Counted from the first letter of the stretch, positions 1 to 7,767 are shown. The stretch is 12,516 nt of DNA from Eubacteriales Family XIII. Incertae Sedis bacterium (GCA_031263335.1 JAISGB010000155.1:1-12516); one strand, 5' to 3'. The notes: generated from the sequence alone by a model not told the origin. Numbers and translations are program-made.

Positions 1-987
1 CGTCCGAAACGCCTCGGGCAAGGCGGATTCGAACTCCATATAGGCGCCGGAGGCGGGATGGAGGAAGCCCAGGATCCCGGCATGAAGATACTGTCCCGTC
101 CCGTTCGCCGCGCCGTACAGGTCGTCGCCCATGACCGGATGGCCGATGTGCGCCATATGCGCCCGTATCTGATGGGTGCGCCCCGTCTCCAAGCGCAGTT
201 CCAACAGCGAAAATCCTTTGAATCGTTCCTTTACGCGGTAACGCGTCACCGCGCGCTTGCCCGCGCCGTCCGTCCGCACGCGCCGCCGCTTCCGATCCTT
301 GGGATCCCGACCCAAGGGCGCGTCCACGACGCCCTCCGCGTCCCGAAATCCGCCCGCCACGATGGCCGTATACACCCTTGTCATCTCATGGTTCGCCAAC
401 TGCTCCGCGAGCGCGCCGTGCGCCCGATCGTTCTTCGCGACGACGAGCAACCCCGACGTGTTCTTGTCAATGCGATGCACGATGCCGGGACGAACCCTGC
501 CGTTGACCCCGGAGAGACCTTCCTCCGCGCCGACATGGTAAAGCAGGCCGTTGACCAAGGTGCCGTTCACATTGCCGGGCGCCGGATGCACCACCAAGCC
601 CTTGGGTTTGTCCACGACGATCAGATCCGCGTCCTCATAGACAATGGATAGGGGTATGGGTTCGGGCGATACGCGCAACGGCTTTCGCGCGCGCACGGAG
701 ACCTCCGCGCGATCCCCCTCGGCCACCCTGTATTTCTTTTCGGGGGCGATTTTCCCATTGACGCGTACATCGCCGGACGCGATGAGATCCTGCGCCCGGT
801 TACGGCTCAGCGTCTCAAAACGCGACGCCATCGCCGCGTCGAGCCGCGTCCCCGCGTCCTCCGCGTCGAACTCCGCGACGAGCGTCTCCCGTTCGTCCGT
901 CTCGAGGAACAAGGCGCCCTCAGCCCCTTCATCCGTTTCGGGACGCGTCGCGCCGGCTTTTTTTTCGTCCGAATCAGTGGGCGTCAT
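1..987 (-). CDS. rluD: RluD-family 23S rRNA pseudouridine synthase (3' end cut off)
   Basis: Isomerises uridine to pseudouridine in large-subunit rRNA; the exact target cannot be read from sequence. 329 residues lie in the window, ending ...MEFESALPEAFRT, where RluD proteins are nearly finished, so only a short tail is probably missing. An S4-like RNA-binding domain spans about residues 47-96 (TRLDAAMASRF...RVNGK). The catalytic motif HRIDKNTSG carries the essential Asp at 174, and the later LETGRTHQIRAHMAHIGHPVMGD block is typical of the RluA/RluC/RluD family. About 40 acidic N-terminal residues precede the S4 domain, longer than in Bacillus YlyB. The ATG at 987 overlaps the lspA stop by 14 nt, with an AAAGGAG site at 1001-1007, suggesting translational coupling. 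RluD/YlyB is the usual neighbour of lspA in Firmicutes. Confidence 0.93.
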   Translation of the reverse strand, partial: MTPTDSDEKKAGATRPETDEGAEGALFLETDERETLVAEFDAEDAGTRLDAAMASRFETLSRNRAQDLIASGDVRVNGKIAPEKKYRVAEGDRAEVSVRARKPLRVSPEPIPLSIVYEDADLIVVDKPKGLVVHPAPGNVNGTLVNGLLYHVGAEEGLSGVNGRVRPGIVHRIDKNTSGLLVVAKNDRAHGALAEQLANHEMTRVYTAIVAGGFRDAEGVVDAPLGRDPKDRKRRRVRTDGAGKRAVTRYRVKERFKGFSLLELRLETGRTHQIRAHMAHIGHPVMGDDLYGAANGTGQYLHAGILGFLHPASGAYMEFESALPEAFRT

Positions 988-1480
988 GCGTGTGTTCCCG
1001 CTCCTTTGACCGTGCGGATTTTCGCTCGGAGCGCAATACGCAGAGAAGGAGCAACGCGCAACCTACGGTCAACGCGCTGTCCGCGATGTTGAAGATCGGG
1101 AAACTGCCTACGGAAAAGAAATCCGTAACCTGTCCGAAACGGATGCGATCCGAGAGATTGCCGATCCCGCCGCCGAGCATCAGCGCGAACGCGCAGAGGA
1201 TCGGAAAGGAAAACATATGGCGCAGGACGACGATCATGATCACGAACACCACGACCACGAGTACGGACTGCATGAGGATCAGCGGCGTCCTGTGTCCCTC
1301 AAACATATTGAACGCCACGCCGTCATTCAACGCGTAGCGTATGCTGAAAAAGGAGTCTTCCGACGGGATCGCCTCTCCGAGCGTCATATGCGTTCGGACG
1401 AAGCGCTTTGTGATGTAATCCAAGGCCAAAATGAGGACGAGGACGCCCACGCCGATCGGGATTGCCCGTTTTTCGCTCAT
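974..1480 (-). CDS. lspA: Lipoprotein signal peptidase (signal peptidase II)
   Basis: Membrane aspartyl protease that removes signal peptides from lipidated prolipoproteins. The call rests on the two conserved blocks GNLSDRIRFGQVTDF and FNIADSALTVG. Their aspartates, at residues 120 and 134 counted from the start chosen here, correspond to the catalytic dyad. Four hydrophobic segments are visible: IPIGVGVLVLILALDYI, the LMQSVLVVVVFVIMIVV stretch, FPILCAFALMLGGGI, and LTVGCALLLLCVL. The C-terminus is a basic, His-rich tail. I prefer the ATG at 1480 because it places the first membrane helix a few residues from the start. An in-frame ATG at 1507 would add nine residues and overlap divIVA by 11 nt but has no Shine-Dalgarno site; the site for 1480 is also weak, so the start is uncertain. 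Followed by the overlapping pseudouridine synthase. Confidence 0.93.
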   Translation of the reverse strand: MSEKRAIPIGVGVLVLILALDYITKRFVRTHMTLGEAIPSEDSFFSIRYALNDGVAFNMFEGHRTPLILMQSVLVVVVFVIMIVVLRHMFSFPILCAFALMLGGGIGNLSDRIRFGQVTDFFSVGSFPIFNIADSALTVGCALLLLCVLRSERKSARSKEREHTHDAH

Positions 1481-1496
1481 CCCCGAGGATTCTTTC

Positions 1497-2114
1497 TCAT
1501 AGCCCATTGCGCTTGGATGTCTTGATGGTCTTGTTCAGCTTCTGCGCGGATGCCGGATCGGGACGCTTGGCCGATCGCCCGGCGGCGCTCCCCGGCGATG
1601 CGGCGGCGGTTGCGGGCGAGACGGAATCGGTATAGAAACGGATGCGCTCGACCGCGCCGTCGACCATCAGGTTCGCGCTGAGGTTCTCGAAGCGATCCAT
1701 CTCATTCTGCAATAAATTCTTGTAACGCAACTTGAACTGTTCCCATCCGGCCGCCATCTCGACGGCCTCCTCCGTGATTCGCTCGACGGATTCCCGCGCC
1801 TCGCGGCGGAGACGTTCGGCGTCCAATTCCGCGTTCTTCAACACGATCTCCGCGCGTTTCTCCGCGCTGGACGATATGTCGCTCATGAGTTCCTTCGCCG
1901 ATTCGAGCGTCTTGAAGATCGTGTTTTCGGAGCCTCGGTAACGCTCGATCTCCGCGCTGAGTCCGCGAATGGTCTCCTTCAAGGACTTATTCTCCTGAAG
2001 GATCTTATCCATATCCAAGGTCACCAGATCGAGGAAGCCGTCCACCTCGTCCTCTTTGTAACCCCGCACCCCTCTGGTGAAACTCTTGCGTTGAATTTCA
2101 GCCGGCGTTATCAT
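1497..2114 (-). CDS. divIVA: DivIVA-family cell division/polarity protein
   Basis: 205-residue coiled-coil protein of the DivIVA family, which binds curved membrane at septa and poles and recruits other division factors. The N-terminal signature ITPAEIQRKSFTRGVRGYKEDEVDGFLDLV (residues 2-31) is diagnostic. It is followed by a long heptad-like helix to about residue 110, with one gap around the SENTIF segment. A second helical stretch to about 150 precedes a low-complexity Ala/Pro/Ser and Lys-rich tail. The start is an ATG with a strong GGGAGG site about 8 nt upstream. In B. subtilis DivIVA the membrane-inserting residue is Phe17, before RGY; here the aligned residue is Val16, while the neighbouring Arg is kept. 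It sits in the classical ylm order between yggT and lspA. Confidence 0.92.
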   Translation of the reverse strand: MITPAEIQRKSFTRGVRGYKEDEVDGFLDLVTLDMDKILQENKSLKETIRGLSAEIERYRGSENTIFKTLESAKELMSDISSSAEKRAEIVLKNAELDAERLRREARESVERITEEAVEMAAGWEQFKLRYKNLLQNEMDRFENLSANLMVDGAVERIRFYTDSVSPATAAASPGSAAGRSAKRPDPASAQKLNKTIKTSKRNGL

Positions 2115-2165
2115 AACAAAACCTCCCGAACGGGCCGAGCGTCCCCACGTCCTGCGCCGCGCGGC

Positions 2166-2456
2166 TCAGGCAAGAAACAGAAGGACGCGGATCAACACCT
2201 GCCGAACCACGATGATCAAAAGGATCGTGACGAACAGGGAAAAATCCATGGGTCCCGTGTTGAATCGCGACAGCAATTTGCGCGCCGGACGCACCAACGG
2301 TTCCGTCACCTGCACAAGGACGGAATAGAACCTTGCGAGAGAACCGCCCCTGTTCCCATAATAAGGATTCGCGAACCAACTCAGGATCGCCCGTCCGATC
2401 AACACCCATATCAATATCTGCGCGACAAAGTTGACCACGACGATCAGAAAGCTCAA
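2166..2456 (-). CDS. yggT: YggT/YlmG family small membrane protein
   Basis: 96-residue protein with two hydrophobic helices (about residues 2-24 and 71-95) separated by a loop containing LSWFANPYYGN and TEPLVRPARKLL, the recognisable YggT pattern (YPF...P.LRPIR). The family is linked by gene neighbourhood to cell division and, in plastids, to nucleoid and thylakoid organisation; its biochemical role is not established. The start is a TTG at 2456. An in-frame TGA lies only a few codons upstream, so no ATG or GTG start is available, and an AAGGG site sits about 12 nt away. Gaps of 79 nt to sepF and 51 nt to divIVA fit co-transcription. The ylmH gene often found immediately downstream is not here. 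Confidence 0.88.
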   Translation of the reverse strand: MSFLIVVVNFVAQILIWVLIGRAILSWFANPYYGNRGGSLARFYSVLVQVTEPLVRPARKLLSRFNTGPMDFSLFVTILLIIVVRQVLIRVLLFLA

Positions 2457-2491
2457 TATGAATCACATCCCTTCGTTACTGCTCAATGTTC

Positions 2492-2515
2492 AATCAAGAC
2501 CGCTCAACGGTCTCG
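2492..2515 (+). repeat. Dispersed intergenic repeat copy a
   Basis: Lies between sepF and yggT. It matches the copy at 6817-6840 at about 20 of 24 positions (AATCAAGAC..CTCAACGGT..CG). It contains a perfect 6-bp hairpin, AGACCG (2497-2502) and CGGTCT (2508-2513) around CTCAA. No good T-tract follows on the minus strand, so I do not call it a terminator. Confidence 0.5.
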
Positions 2516-2535
2516 CCTGTCTTGTGTGCAACTGC

Positions 2536-3096
2536 TTACAGCTTCCAAGGATTGCCGTCCTCGCTTCCGAACGTCATCCCCTTGTGCGACGTGTTCGTGG
2601 ATACATCGACATTCTCCGGCAGGAACACGAAGATATTGTTCGCGATCTTCTGTACGTTGCCGTTGAGCGCATAGGTGGCCCCGCTGAGAAAGTCAAATAT
2701 CTTGCGCGCCATATCCGTCTCCATTTTTTCGAGATTGATGATCACGGGCTTCCTCGATTTGAGGCTGTCCACCAATTTCGGACATTCATCGAAGCTCCGA
2801 GGCTCGATGACAACGATCTTGAATTGGCTGGTGATCGCCTTTAGCGTTTTGTCCTGCATGGAAATCACATTCTCCCTCTCTGCGGAAACCCCGCTCGCGA
2901 ACGAGGAGGTCATGCGGGATCTGCCCGCGTCCCGCATCCGCTCGCGGCTCACGGCAAATCGTTCGTCCTCAAGCCCGAGCCGGCTCACGCGGCTGTTCTC
3001 TTTTTCTTGGACGAGTTCCTCTTCCGCCTCATCCTCCATGTAATCCTCATCCTCCATGCCGACCAATGTTCTGATCTTCGTGAAAAAACCGGCCAT
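2536..3096 (-). CDS. sepF: SepF, FtsZ-binding division protein
   Basis: 186 residues. The N-terminal MAGFFTKIRTLVG segment is the amphipathic membrane-targeting helix of SepF. It is followed by an acidic and charged linker (about residues 14-88). The C-terminal SepF domain runs from about 92 to 166: FKIVVIEPRSFDE, the KPVIINLEKME strand, and DFLSGATYALNGNVQKIANNIFVFLPENV, which forms the dimer and FtsZ-binding surface. SepF anchors FtsZ filaments to the membrane and stabilises the septum. The ATG at 3096 has a GGGAGG site about 7 nt upstream. It begins 32 nt after yggS ends, an arrangement conserved in Firmicutes and Actinobacteria. Confidence 0.95.
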   Translation of the reverse strand: MAGFFTKIRTLVGMEDEDYMEDEAEEELVQEKENSRVSRLGLEDERFAVSRERMRDAGRSRMTSSFASGVSAERENVISMQDKTLKAITSQFKIVVIEPRSFDECPKLVDSLKSRKPVIINLEKMETDMARKIFDFLSGATYALNGNVQKIANNIFVFLPENVDVSTNTSHKGMTFGSEDGNPWKL

Positions 3097-3128
3097 CTCA
3101 TACCTCCCTGCAATAACCGCGCAAAAGC

Positions 3129-3860
3129 CTATTTGCCGTAATCGCGCGCCCCGAATATGCCCGTCCCAACCCGGATCAGATTGGAACCTTCCTCTATCGC
3201 AACCTCAAAGTCATGCGTCATTCCCATGGACAGATATTCCGCGCTCAGCCGCTCCCCGTCCGCGTCACGCGCAATCAGATCGTACAGTTCCTTCACCTCC
3301 CGAAAATATCGCCTGACATCCTCGGGATCCTCCGCCGCCGGCGCGATGCTCATGAGTCCCTTGACGCGAACGGCGGGACATCGCTCGACGATCGCGTCGA
3401 TGAGCGGCTTTGCGCCTTCCGTCGATACGCCGAACTTGCTCTCTTCTCCCGCGGCGTTTACCTGGACCAAAACATCCATCGTTCTGCCCCGGGCCGCCGC
3501 CCGCTTGTCTATCTCCTCGGCAAGGCCGACACTGTCGACCGAATGGATGATGTCCGTCTTATCGACAATATATTTTACCTTATTGCGCTGCAAATGTCCA
3601 ATCATATGCCATCGTACATGCGCGCCTTTTCCGTCCAACTCCGCGAACTTCCCGACCTTATCGAACTTCTCCGTGATCTCCTGGACCTTGTTCTCCCCCA
3701 CATCGGTCACGCCGGCGCGGATCGCGCGCGCGATCTCCTCGCAGGATCGCGTCTTGGTCACCGCAACGAGCAGGATGTCCGACCCGCTTCGCCCCGCCCG
3801 CTTCGCGGCGGCGTCCGCGCGTTCCCGAATCATACTCAGATTGTTTTTGATGTCGATCAT
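3129..3860 (-). CDS. yggS: YggS/PLPBP family pyridoxal-phosphate homeostasis protein
   Basis: 243 residues, the normal length for this family of single-domain, alanine-racemase-like TIM-barrel proteins. They bind pyridoxal 5'-phosphate and buffer its supply without a known catalytic reaction. The PLP lysine is K36 in LLVAVTKT. Other family blocks are VGENKVQE, WHMIGHLQRNKVKYI, IHSVDS, GLMSIAP, and the phosphate-binding end LSMGMTHDFEVAIEEGSNLIRVGTGIFG. The ATG at 3860 has an AAGGAA site 7 nt upstream. Named ylmE in Bacillus, where it also sits next to sepF. A dispersed repeat occupies the 73-nt gap to the preceding gene. Confidence 0.95.
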   Translation of the reverse strand: MIDIKNNLSMIRERADAAAKRAGRSGSDILLVAVTKTRSCEEIARAIRAGVTDVGENKVQEITEKFDKVGKFAELDGKGAHVRWHMIGHLQRNKVKYIVDKTDIIHSVDSVGLAEEIDKRAAARGRTMDVLVQVNAAGEESKFGVSTEGAKPLIDAIVERCPAVRVKGLMSIAPAAEDPEDVRRYFREVKELYDLIARDADGERLSAEYLSMGMTHDFEVAIEEGSNLIRVGTGIFGARDYGK

Positions 3861-3884
3861 ATGTATTCCTTATCGGAGTTGCGA

Positions 3885-3920
3885 TTCAACGGTCACGTTA
3901 TTTTTGACTTAACTGTTGAA
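3885..3920 (+). repeat. Dispersed intergenic repeat copy b with inverted ends
   Basis: The stretch 3885-3902 matches 7771-7788 at 16 of 18 positions (core CAACGGTCACGTTATT). TTCAACGGT (3885-3893) and ACTGTTGAA (3912-3920) form an inverted pair with one mismatch around an 18-nt loop. It fills the gap between the HlyD-like gene and yggS. Confidence 0.45.
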
Positions 3921-3933
3921 CCTCAACCTTCCG

Positions 3934-4995
3934 TCAACTGTATCCCTGCGCCGCCGGATCCACGAGTATCTCGTCGTAATACTTCACGGTTCGCACGAGC
4001 TTGCCCTCCTCGTCCGAAAAGGTCCCCACGGAGACGGTGTGCCGTCCGTTCGAATCCTTGACATATTGAACTCGGGTCCATTTGAATTCCCCGTTTATCT
4101 GTTTGACAAAGACGCCCGGCGCGCCGTCCCGCACGATGACGTTCGCCTCATCGACGATCAGCCCCCTGTGTTCCGCGAATACGACCTCCGCGATCACCTT
4201 CCTGTACTTCTGCATATCCCGATAGTACATATCCGAACGCAGGACGACCTTCATGTCGCTTCCCTCCGGCGTGTAGGATTGGATCACGGCGCTGATCTCC
4301 GTGGAACCCAAGTTCACCCGCACGGATTTCCCCACGGCGTATCCGTCCCTGTCCGCGGCGCTCGCCTTGGGATCGTCCTCCTTGAAGGAGGCCGCGTCGA
4401 TCCAGTACACCATGTACCACAGGTTGTTGTCCGTCAGCTTGTAGATCGGTTCCCCCTGTCCGGCATAGATCCGCCGCAACGATACGCAATCGGCGGGAAC
4501 CGCGCTCACGCTCGCCTTCGTCATGGTCTCGATGGCGGCCGGGGCAAAGATCTTCTCGTACCCGTCCGCAAAATAACTCACCATGGCGGTGAACGGGGAG
4601 ACATTGTCCGGCGTGACCGCCGCGCCCTCTCCCGCCGTCGCAGATACGCGCGCGAGCGCGGCGGCCTCATCCTCCTCACCGACGGAACTCGGCGTCGCGG
4701 TCTCCGCAACCTCGGGCGGCGCGCCGCCCGTGACGCGCAACAAGTTTACGCCGCCCCGCACCTTCGCGCCCTCATCGATCAGATACTCGATCGTGCCGGC
4801 GGAAGAGGAACGATAGAGCGTTTCATCCCGAACGATACAGACTTCGACCTCATCAAGCACAGGCAGATCCCCATATTCCAACACTTCGGTCTTCTCAAAC
4901 ATGCTTTTCACGCCCGGAACACCATAGATCGATATATACAGCGCGACGGCCGCGACGATAAACACCGCAATCAAGACCTTCGTACTTTTTTTCAT
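3934..4995 (-). CDS. HlyD-like membrane-anchored protein at the head of the division cluster
   Basis: 353 residues from the ATG at 4995. A short basic N-terminus and one membrane helix (about 5-25, VLIAVFIVAAVALYISIYG) anchor it with the bulk outside. Residues about 55-90 (ETLYRSSSAGTIEYLIDEGAKVRGGVNLLRV) resemble a biotinyl/lipoyl-like half-motif of HlyD or membrane-fusion proteins. An Ala/Glu/Pro low-complexity insert (about 90-135) follows. The C-terminal half is beta-rich (VGKSVRVNLGSTEISAVIQSYTPEGSDMKVVLRSD...), like the adaptor barrel. No partner transporter is nearby. As I recall, such a gene often precedes yggS-sepF in Clostridia, so an envelope or division role is inferred, not shown. 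Reading could extend in frame to 5115, but that adds an unlikely 40-residue leader; the ATG at 4995 directly precedes the membrane helix. Confidence 0.75.
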   Translation of the reverse strand: MKKSTKVLIAVFIVAAVALYISIYGVPGVKSMFEKTEVLEYGDLPVLDEVEVCIVRDETLYRSSSAGTIEYLIDEGAKVRGGVNLLRVTGGAPPEVAETATPSSVGEEDEAAALARVSATAGEGAAVTPDNVSPFTAMVSYFADGYEKIFAPAAIETMTKASVSAVPADCVSLRRIYAGQGEPIYKLTDNNLWYMVYWIDAASFKEDDPKASAADRDGYAVGKSVRVNLGSTEISAVIQSYTPEGSDMKVVLRSDMYYRDMQKYRKVIAEVVFAEHRGLIVDEANVIVRDGAPGVFVKQINGEFKWTRVQYVKDSNGRHTVSVGTFSDEEGKLVRTVKYYDEILVDPAAQGYS

Positions 4996-5001
4996 AACAA
5001 T

Positions 5002-5030
5002 AATGTACACCGCGCAAAGCCGTGTTGCAA
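5002..5030 (-). promoter_or_regulatory. Putative sigma-A promoter giving a leaderless mRNA
   Basis: A -35 TTGCAA (5025-5030) and -10 TACATT (5002-5007) are separated by exactly 17 nt; each matches four of six consensus bases. Only six nucleotides separate the -10 from the ATG at 4995, and no Shine-Dalgarno site is present. Transcription would therefore begin at or beside the start codon. It lies just downstream of the amidohydrolase terminator, so the division cluster probably has its own promoter here. Confidence 0.45.
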
Positions 5031-5073
5031 GCGGTTCACGATTTTGTAACAGAAATATATCAATTCGGAACAC

Positions 5074-5113
5074 AAAAAGGAGGCGGCCGCCGCAAGAACA
5101 CGGAACCGCCTCC
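5074..5113 (-). terminator. Rho-independent terminator after the amidohydrolase gene
   Basis: On the minus strand GGAGGCGG (5113-5106) pairs perfectly with CCGCCTCC (5086-5079) around a 19-nt GC-rich loop. It is followed directly by five T residues (5078-5074). It lies 20 nt past the amidohydrolase stop and separates that unit from the HlyD-like/division operon. Confidence 0.8.
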
Positions 5114-5132
5114 ACCGAGCCGTCAAAGGATA

Positions 5133-6758
5133 TTATTTTTCGTACACGACCCGTCCGCCCGACAGCGTCAGAACGATCTCGGCGGATTTGACCGCCTCGG
5201 CGTCTCCCGACTTCATCAAGGCAAAGATGTCGCGGTCTATGACAGCGATGTCCGCGAACTTTCCGGGTTCGAGGCTCCCGATCTCATCCTCGCGCAAGGC
5301 GCACCACGCCGAACCCATCGTATAGCCCTTCAGGACCTCGGACAGGGTAAGCTTCTCGGTCGGATTCCAACCGCCCGCCGGCTCGCCGTCGTCGTGAAGG
5401 CGCGTCACGCCGCGATAGATCTCGAGGAACGGATTGTTGTCGACCACGGGACAGTCGCTGCCGACGGCGATATGTCCCGCCGACCGCAACAGGCTCCGGA
5501 AGGGCCAAGTGCGCGCGGCCCGCTCCTCGCCCATCGTGACCGGATACGGATTGTCCGCAAAGGTCTGCGTGAGGGCCAAATGCTCGGGTTGCACGGACGG
5601 CAACGCGCCGAGCGTTCCAAACCTGTCGATGTCCCGATCGCTGACGAGTTCACAGTGTTCCACCGTATGGCGGCAACCGTTCGCGCCATGCGTCGCTATG
5701 GCCTTGTCGTAACAGTCGAGCGCGAATCTCGCCGAGGCGTCGCCGCATGAATGAAGCCTGACCGAAAGCCCGCGCCTGTGCGCCTCGGGTACAGCCCGCG
5801 CGATATCATCCAACGGGAAGAGCCGGACACCCGTGTTCCCCGGATCATCCGCGTACGGTTCGAGCATCAGGGCGGTATGCGTCGTGCTGACGCCGTCGAC
5901 GAACTGCTTCACGTGCGCGACGCGCAGATAATCGGAGCCGAACGCGCGCTGCCAACGCAAAACCTCGTCCAAGTCGCCGAGCAGATCGGGTGCGGCGTGT
6001 ATCCGCACCGTAAGTTCCCCACCCTTGTCCATCTCCGAGTAGACGGACAGATGCCCCATGTTGCCATGGAAATAGGGCATGACGTCGCCGATGGACGTGA
6101 TGCCGAGTGAGGAGGCCCGACGCATAAACACGCGAATCAGGTCCTTTTCTTCCTCCGGCGCAAATTCGTAGGCGAGCCGCGTCACAAGCCCGCACGCGCC
6201 CTCAAGCAACACGCCGCTCGGCCTGCCGTCCGGCAGACGCAATATCTCGCCCCCTTCGGGCGTCGGCGTGGAAGCGTCTACGCCCGCGAGTTCGAGCGCC
6301 TTGCCGTTGACCCAGATCCCATGCGCCTCCGCGTTCAGCAACAGGACGGGACGGTCGGGAAAATACCGGTCAAGGCTCTCCGCGGTCGGCATGACCTTAT
6401 CGTCCCAAAATACATGATACCACCCGAACCCGATGACCCATTCCCCCGGCGGGGGATCCTTTGCGTACACGGCCGCCATGGTCTCGGCGCATTCCGCTTC
6501 GCTGCGACAATCCGCAAGATTCGGATAGGCAGCGTACATGCCGGCCATGAGCAGATGCGTATGACTGTCATGGAAACCCGGGATCACCGTCGATCCGCCG
6601 GCGTCTATCACCCGCGTCGCCGCGCCCCTGTAGTCCGCCCCGTCGCCCGGACCCGCCGCGACGATACGTTCGCCCTTCACGGCGACATAGCCGGCGAACG
6701 GCTCATCCGCAACGCCGTCAAACACAGAAGTACCCACTATCAATATATCAGCTTGCAT
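5133..6758 (-). CDS. YtcJ-like metal-dependent amidohydrolase (Amidohydro_3)
   Basis: 541 residues from the ATG at 6758, which has a GAAAGG site 8 nt upstream; in-frame upstream ATGs (6773, 6803) lack sensible sites. The small beta-sandwich ends are visible (ADILIVGTSVFDG at the N-terminus; SLEPGKFADIAVIDRDIF at 495-512). Candidate metal and catalytic residues are H66 and H68 in HDSHTHLL, K284 in VKQFVDG, H336 in LHSCGDAS, H368 in VEHCE and D435 in VGSDCPV. The family (COG1574) hydrolyses amide or carbamate-type bonds; most members have no known substrate. No signal peptide is seen, so it is cytoplasmic. It is last in the set antiporter - carbamoyl amidase - amidohydrolase and is followed by a terminator. 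The 98-nt gap upstream holds a dispersed repeat. Confidence 0.88.
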   Translation of the reverse strand: MQADILIVGTSVFDGVADEPFAGYVAVKGERIVAAGPGDGADYRGAATRVIDAGGSTVIPGFHDSHTHLLMAGMYAAYPNLADCRSEAECAETMAAVYAKDPPPGEWVIGFGWYHVFWDDKVMPTAESLDRYFPDRPVLLLNAEAHGIWVNGKALELAGVDASTPTPEGGEILRLPDGRPSGVLLEGACGLVTRLAYEFAPEEEKDLIRVFMRRASSLGITSIGDVMPYFHGNMGHLSVYSEMDKGGELTVRIHAAPDLLGDLDEVLRWQRAFGSDYLRVAHVKQFVDGVSTTHTALMLEPYADDPGNTGVRLFPLDDIARAVPEAHRRGLSVRLHSCGDASARFALDCYDKAIATHGANGCRHTVEHCELVSDRDIDRFGTLGALPSVQPEHLALTQTFADNPYPVTMGEERAARTWPFRSLLRSAGHIAVGSDCPVVDNNPFLEIYRGVTRLHDDGEPAGGWNPTEKLTLSEVLKGYTMGSAWCALREDEIGSLEPGKFADIAVIDRDIFALMKSGDAEAVKSAEIVLTLSGGRVVYEK

Positions 6759-6816
6759 ATTACAGCCTTTCATCGATCCTATCACGATTGCTAAAAGATT
6801 CAATCAAAACCATTTA

Positions 6817-6846
6817 AATCAAGACTACTCAACGGTTACGATAGTT
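6817..6846 (+). repeat. Dispersed intergenic repeat copy c
   Basis: Located between the amidohydrolase and the carbamoyl-amidase-like gene. The stretch 6824-6843 (ACTACTCAACGGTTACGATA) matches 7767-7786 at 18 of 20 positions. Positions 6824-6846 match the reverse complement of 7951-7973 at 20 of 23. A degenerate AATCAAAAC/AATCAAGAC doublet lies at its left side. Confidence 0.6.
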
Positions 6847-6856
6847 ACAATTAAAC

Positions 6857-7741
6857 TCATTTGCGGATGTGTTCATACTCGAGCAACTCCTTATACGAAT
6901 CCGGACGCCGATCGCGGTGGAATTGGAGGATGTCGCGCGCGCGCTTTATCTCGTCGAGGTCAAAGTCGGCGACGAGGGTGGTCTCCAAGTTGCGAGGGGC
7001 TTCGGCGATGATATTGCCCCACGGATCCGACGCAAAGCTGCGCCCGTAGAACTCCATATGCCCGCTGCCGTCCGTAGCGTCCTCGCGGCCCACCCGATTG
7101 CAAGCGCAGACATAGAAATTGTTGTGGATGCCGTGCGCGCGCACCGCGTCCACCCAGGTCTGTGACGTGTCGAGGTCGGGGTTGTCGGGTTCCGAACCGA
7201 TGGCGGAGGGATAGAAGATGAAGTCCGCGCCTTTCAGTGCCAGTATCCTGGCGGGTTCGGGGAACCACTCATCCCAACAGATGAGTACGCCGAAAGCAGC
7301 GTACTTCGATCGAAACACGAGATACGGCGATCCGCCCGGCGTGAAATAGTACTTCTCGATGTACTGCGGCCCCTCGGGTATGTGGTGCTTGCGGTAGACG
7401 CCGAGCAATGATCCGTCCGCGTCAAACACCGCCGCGGAATTGTAGTATACGCCGTCCATCGCGTACTCGTAAAAACAACTCACGATGACCACGTCGAGTT
7501 CACGCGCGAGAGCCGACATGCGGGAATTCGTCGGCCCGTCCGCGGGCTCCGCGTAATCATAACAGTTATAGTCTATAATCTGCGCGAAATACCTTCGCGC
7601 AAAGAGTTCCTGTGTGCAGATGACCTTCGCTCCGTCCGCGGCCATGTCCCGTATTTGCTTCTCCGCCTTATCGAGGTTTTCCTCGTACGACGGCGAGGCC
7701 GCGAACTGCGTCATGCCTATCCTGATCGTCCCTTTGTCCAT
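6857..7741 (-). CDS. Nitrilase-superfamily hydrolase, N-carbamoylputrescine amidase-like
   Basis: 294 residues, the usual size of N-carbamoylputrescine amidases. These convert N-carbamoylputrescine to putrescine, CO2 and ammonia in the agmatine route to polyamines. The nitrilase triad is intact: E45 (CTQELF), K118 (YRKHHIPEG) and C155 (VLICWDEWFPE). The stretches KHHIPEGPQYIEKYYFTPG and FIFYPSAIGSEP are close to those of plant and bacterial N-carbamoylputrescine amidases, which favours this subfamily over beta-ureidopropionase. Specificity cannot be proven, and no agmatine deiminase (the usual partner) or arginine decarboxylase is in the window. The ATG at 7741 follows a purine-rich GGAGGAAAGG stretch. 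It lies between the NhaC-family antiporter and the amidohydrolase on the same strand, suggesting one catabolic unit under sigma-54 control. If that is right, the enzyme may serve nitrogen or carbon salvage rather than polyamine synthesis. Confidence 0.85.
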   Translation of the reverse strand: MDKGTIRIGMTQFAASPSYEENLDKAEKQIRDMAADGAKVICTQELFARRYFAQIIDYNCYDYAEPADGPTNSRMSALARELDVVIVSCFYEYAMDGVYYNSAAVFDADGSLLGVYRKHHIPEGPQYIEKYYFTPGGSPYLVFRSKYAAFGVLICWDEWFPEPARILALKGADFIFYPSAIGSEPDNPDLDTSQTWVDAVRAHGIHNNFYVCACNRVGREDATDGSGHMEFYGRSFASDPWGNIIAEAPRNLETTLVADFDLDEIKRARDILQFHRDRRPDSYKELLEYEHIRK

Positions 7742-7767
7742 ACCTTTGCCTTTCCTCCGTTTTGTAA

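Noticed and set aside
58..651. Long plus-strand open frame at the left edge
   Set aside because: It is antisense to the pseudouridine synthase, whose minus-strand frame carries the full family motifs.
2497..2513. Terminator between sepF and yggT
   Set aside because: The 6-bp hairpin is perfect but lacks a T-tract on the minus strand, and the genes are expected to be co-transcribed; it is counted as part of a dispersed repeat.
3916..5049. 377-codon plus-strand frame antisense to the HlyD-like gene
   Set aside because: The minus strand encodes a protein with a membrane anchor directly after its ATG and a family-like fold. The plus frame is rich in Arg, His and Asp without recognisable domains, as expected of a G+C-rich shadow.
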